15,261 nucleotides of DNA from JAFDVL01 sp043736395 (lineage in GTDB: Bacteria > Acidobacteriota > Blastocatellia > RBC074): assembly GCA_043736395.1 (NCBI GenBank), contig JAYTCQ010000244.1:1-15261 (forward strand). The letters run 5' to 3'. Below, piece by piece: positions 15,058 through 15,261 of the stretch. The notes beneath the pieces were generated by a model. The model ran no database searches, was not told the DNA's origin, and saw nothing but the letters and a program-made list of their open reading frames with translations. The translations under genes were made by a program, and so were the position numbers. Every line of letters starts with the position of its first letter. Within the stretch, counting starts at the first letter, position 1.

Positions 15058-15091
15058 ATACTATGACGAATTTTCCTTGTCATTGTCAAGG
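15058..15091 (-). promoter_or_regulatory. Candidate promoter/operator upstream of the His-rich small protein
   Basis: On the - strand CCTTGACAATGACAAGG (15091-15075) is a near-perfect 17-nt palindrome with one mismatched pair. It contains a consensus -35 TTGACA (15089-15084). A TAGTAT sequence (15063-15058) could be a -10, but the spacer is 20 nt, longer than ideal, and the start codon lies only 8 bases further on. A palindrome on a -35 box suits a metal-responsive repressor, but the regulator is not identifiable. Confidence 0.35.
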
Positions 15092-15143
15092 CGCAGAATT
15101 TTGTTGAGACGATTCACGCGCTGGCGTAGACTCATCAAGGTAC

Positions 15144-15163
15144 GATAGGCGTCCTCGCCTGTC
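15144..15163. repeat. GC-rich palindromic hairpin, possible dispersed-repeat remnant
   Basis: GATAGGCG (15144-15151), loop TCCT and CGCCTGTC (15156-15163) pair over 8 bp with one wobble. The core AGGCG...CGCCT recalls the palindrome at 11873-11894. The surrounding 15092-15261 shows no convincing gene. A 64-residue frame on the - strand there lacks a ribosome-binding site and any recognisable domain. Confidence 0.35.
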
Positions 15164-15261
15164 CTAATCTTGTAGGGGTTTTGAAAAGAGAAAGAGAAGG
15201 AATAAAGTAAAAGGATATGAGTGAATTTACAAGACTGCGAGAATTTCGCCCCCAAATAAAA

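Noticed and set aside
15061..15255. A 64-residue frame on the - strand at the right edge
   Set aside because: No ribosome-binding site, no domain, and it spans a GC-rich palindrome and the candidate promoter. More likely non-coding.

Overview
The window looks like an accessory stretch of an Acidobacteriota-type genome, possibly Blastocatellia. This is inferred from the gene families: CRTAC1/UnbV FG-GAP proteins next to multihaem cytochromes and TPR proteins, and TonB receptors carrying an N-terminal carboxypeptidase-regulatory-like domain. No rRNA or other taxonomic marker is present. Nearly every product is exported, and most signal peptides end in Ala-Gln.

Positions 2-7897 (+ strand) hold a tightly packed run of five genes whose promoter lies upstream of the window: a TPR protein (5' end cut off), a seven-haem c-type cytochrome fused to TPRs, two tandem CRTAC1-type FG-GAP/UnbV proteins, and a second TPR protein related to the first. 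Spacings are short, and the last junction is a 4-base ATGA overlap, so this is very probably one operon. It would encode a periplasmic or surface complex of unknown function with a redox component and calcium-binding beta-propellers. Two unrelated palindromic dispersed-repeat-like elements (5034-5126 and 6798-6892) lie exactly where the N-terminal, pre-signal-peptide parts of genes four and five are encoded.

Positions 7898-8167 form the convergent intergenic gap. It is unusually rich in inverted repeats: a roughly 106-nt structured element (7942-8047) with two alternative folds, then a second element bounded by 12-nt perfect inverted repeats (8070-8154).

Positions 8168-15049 (- strand) hold five genes, read from right to left: a small exported HxCxxC protein, a ZnuD-like TonB receptor, a second small HxCxxC protein with the same SDRAPPR tail, a siderophore-type TonB receptor, and a COG3503/DUF1624-type integral membrane protein. 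The two small-protein/receptor pairs suggest two related metal-acquisition units. Hairpins lie in the leaders of both receptors. The right edge (15050-15261) holds a palindrome overlapping a TTGACA sequence and a GC-rich repeat-like hairpin, but no convincing gene.
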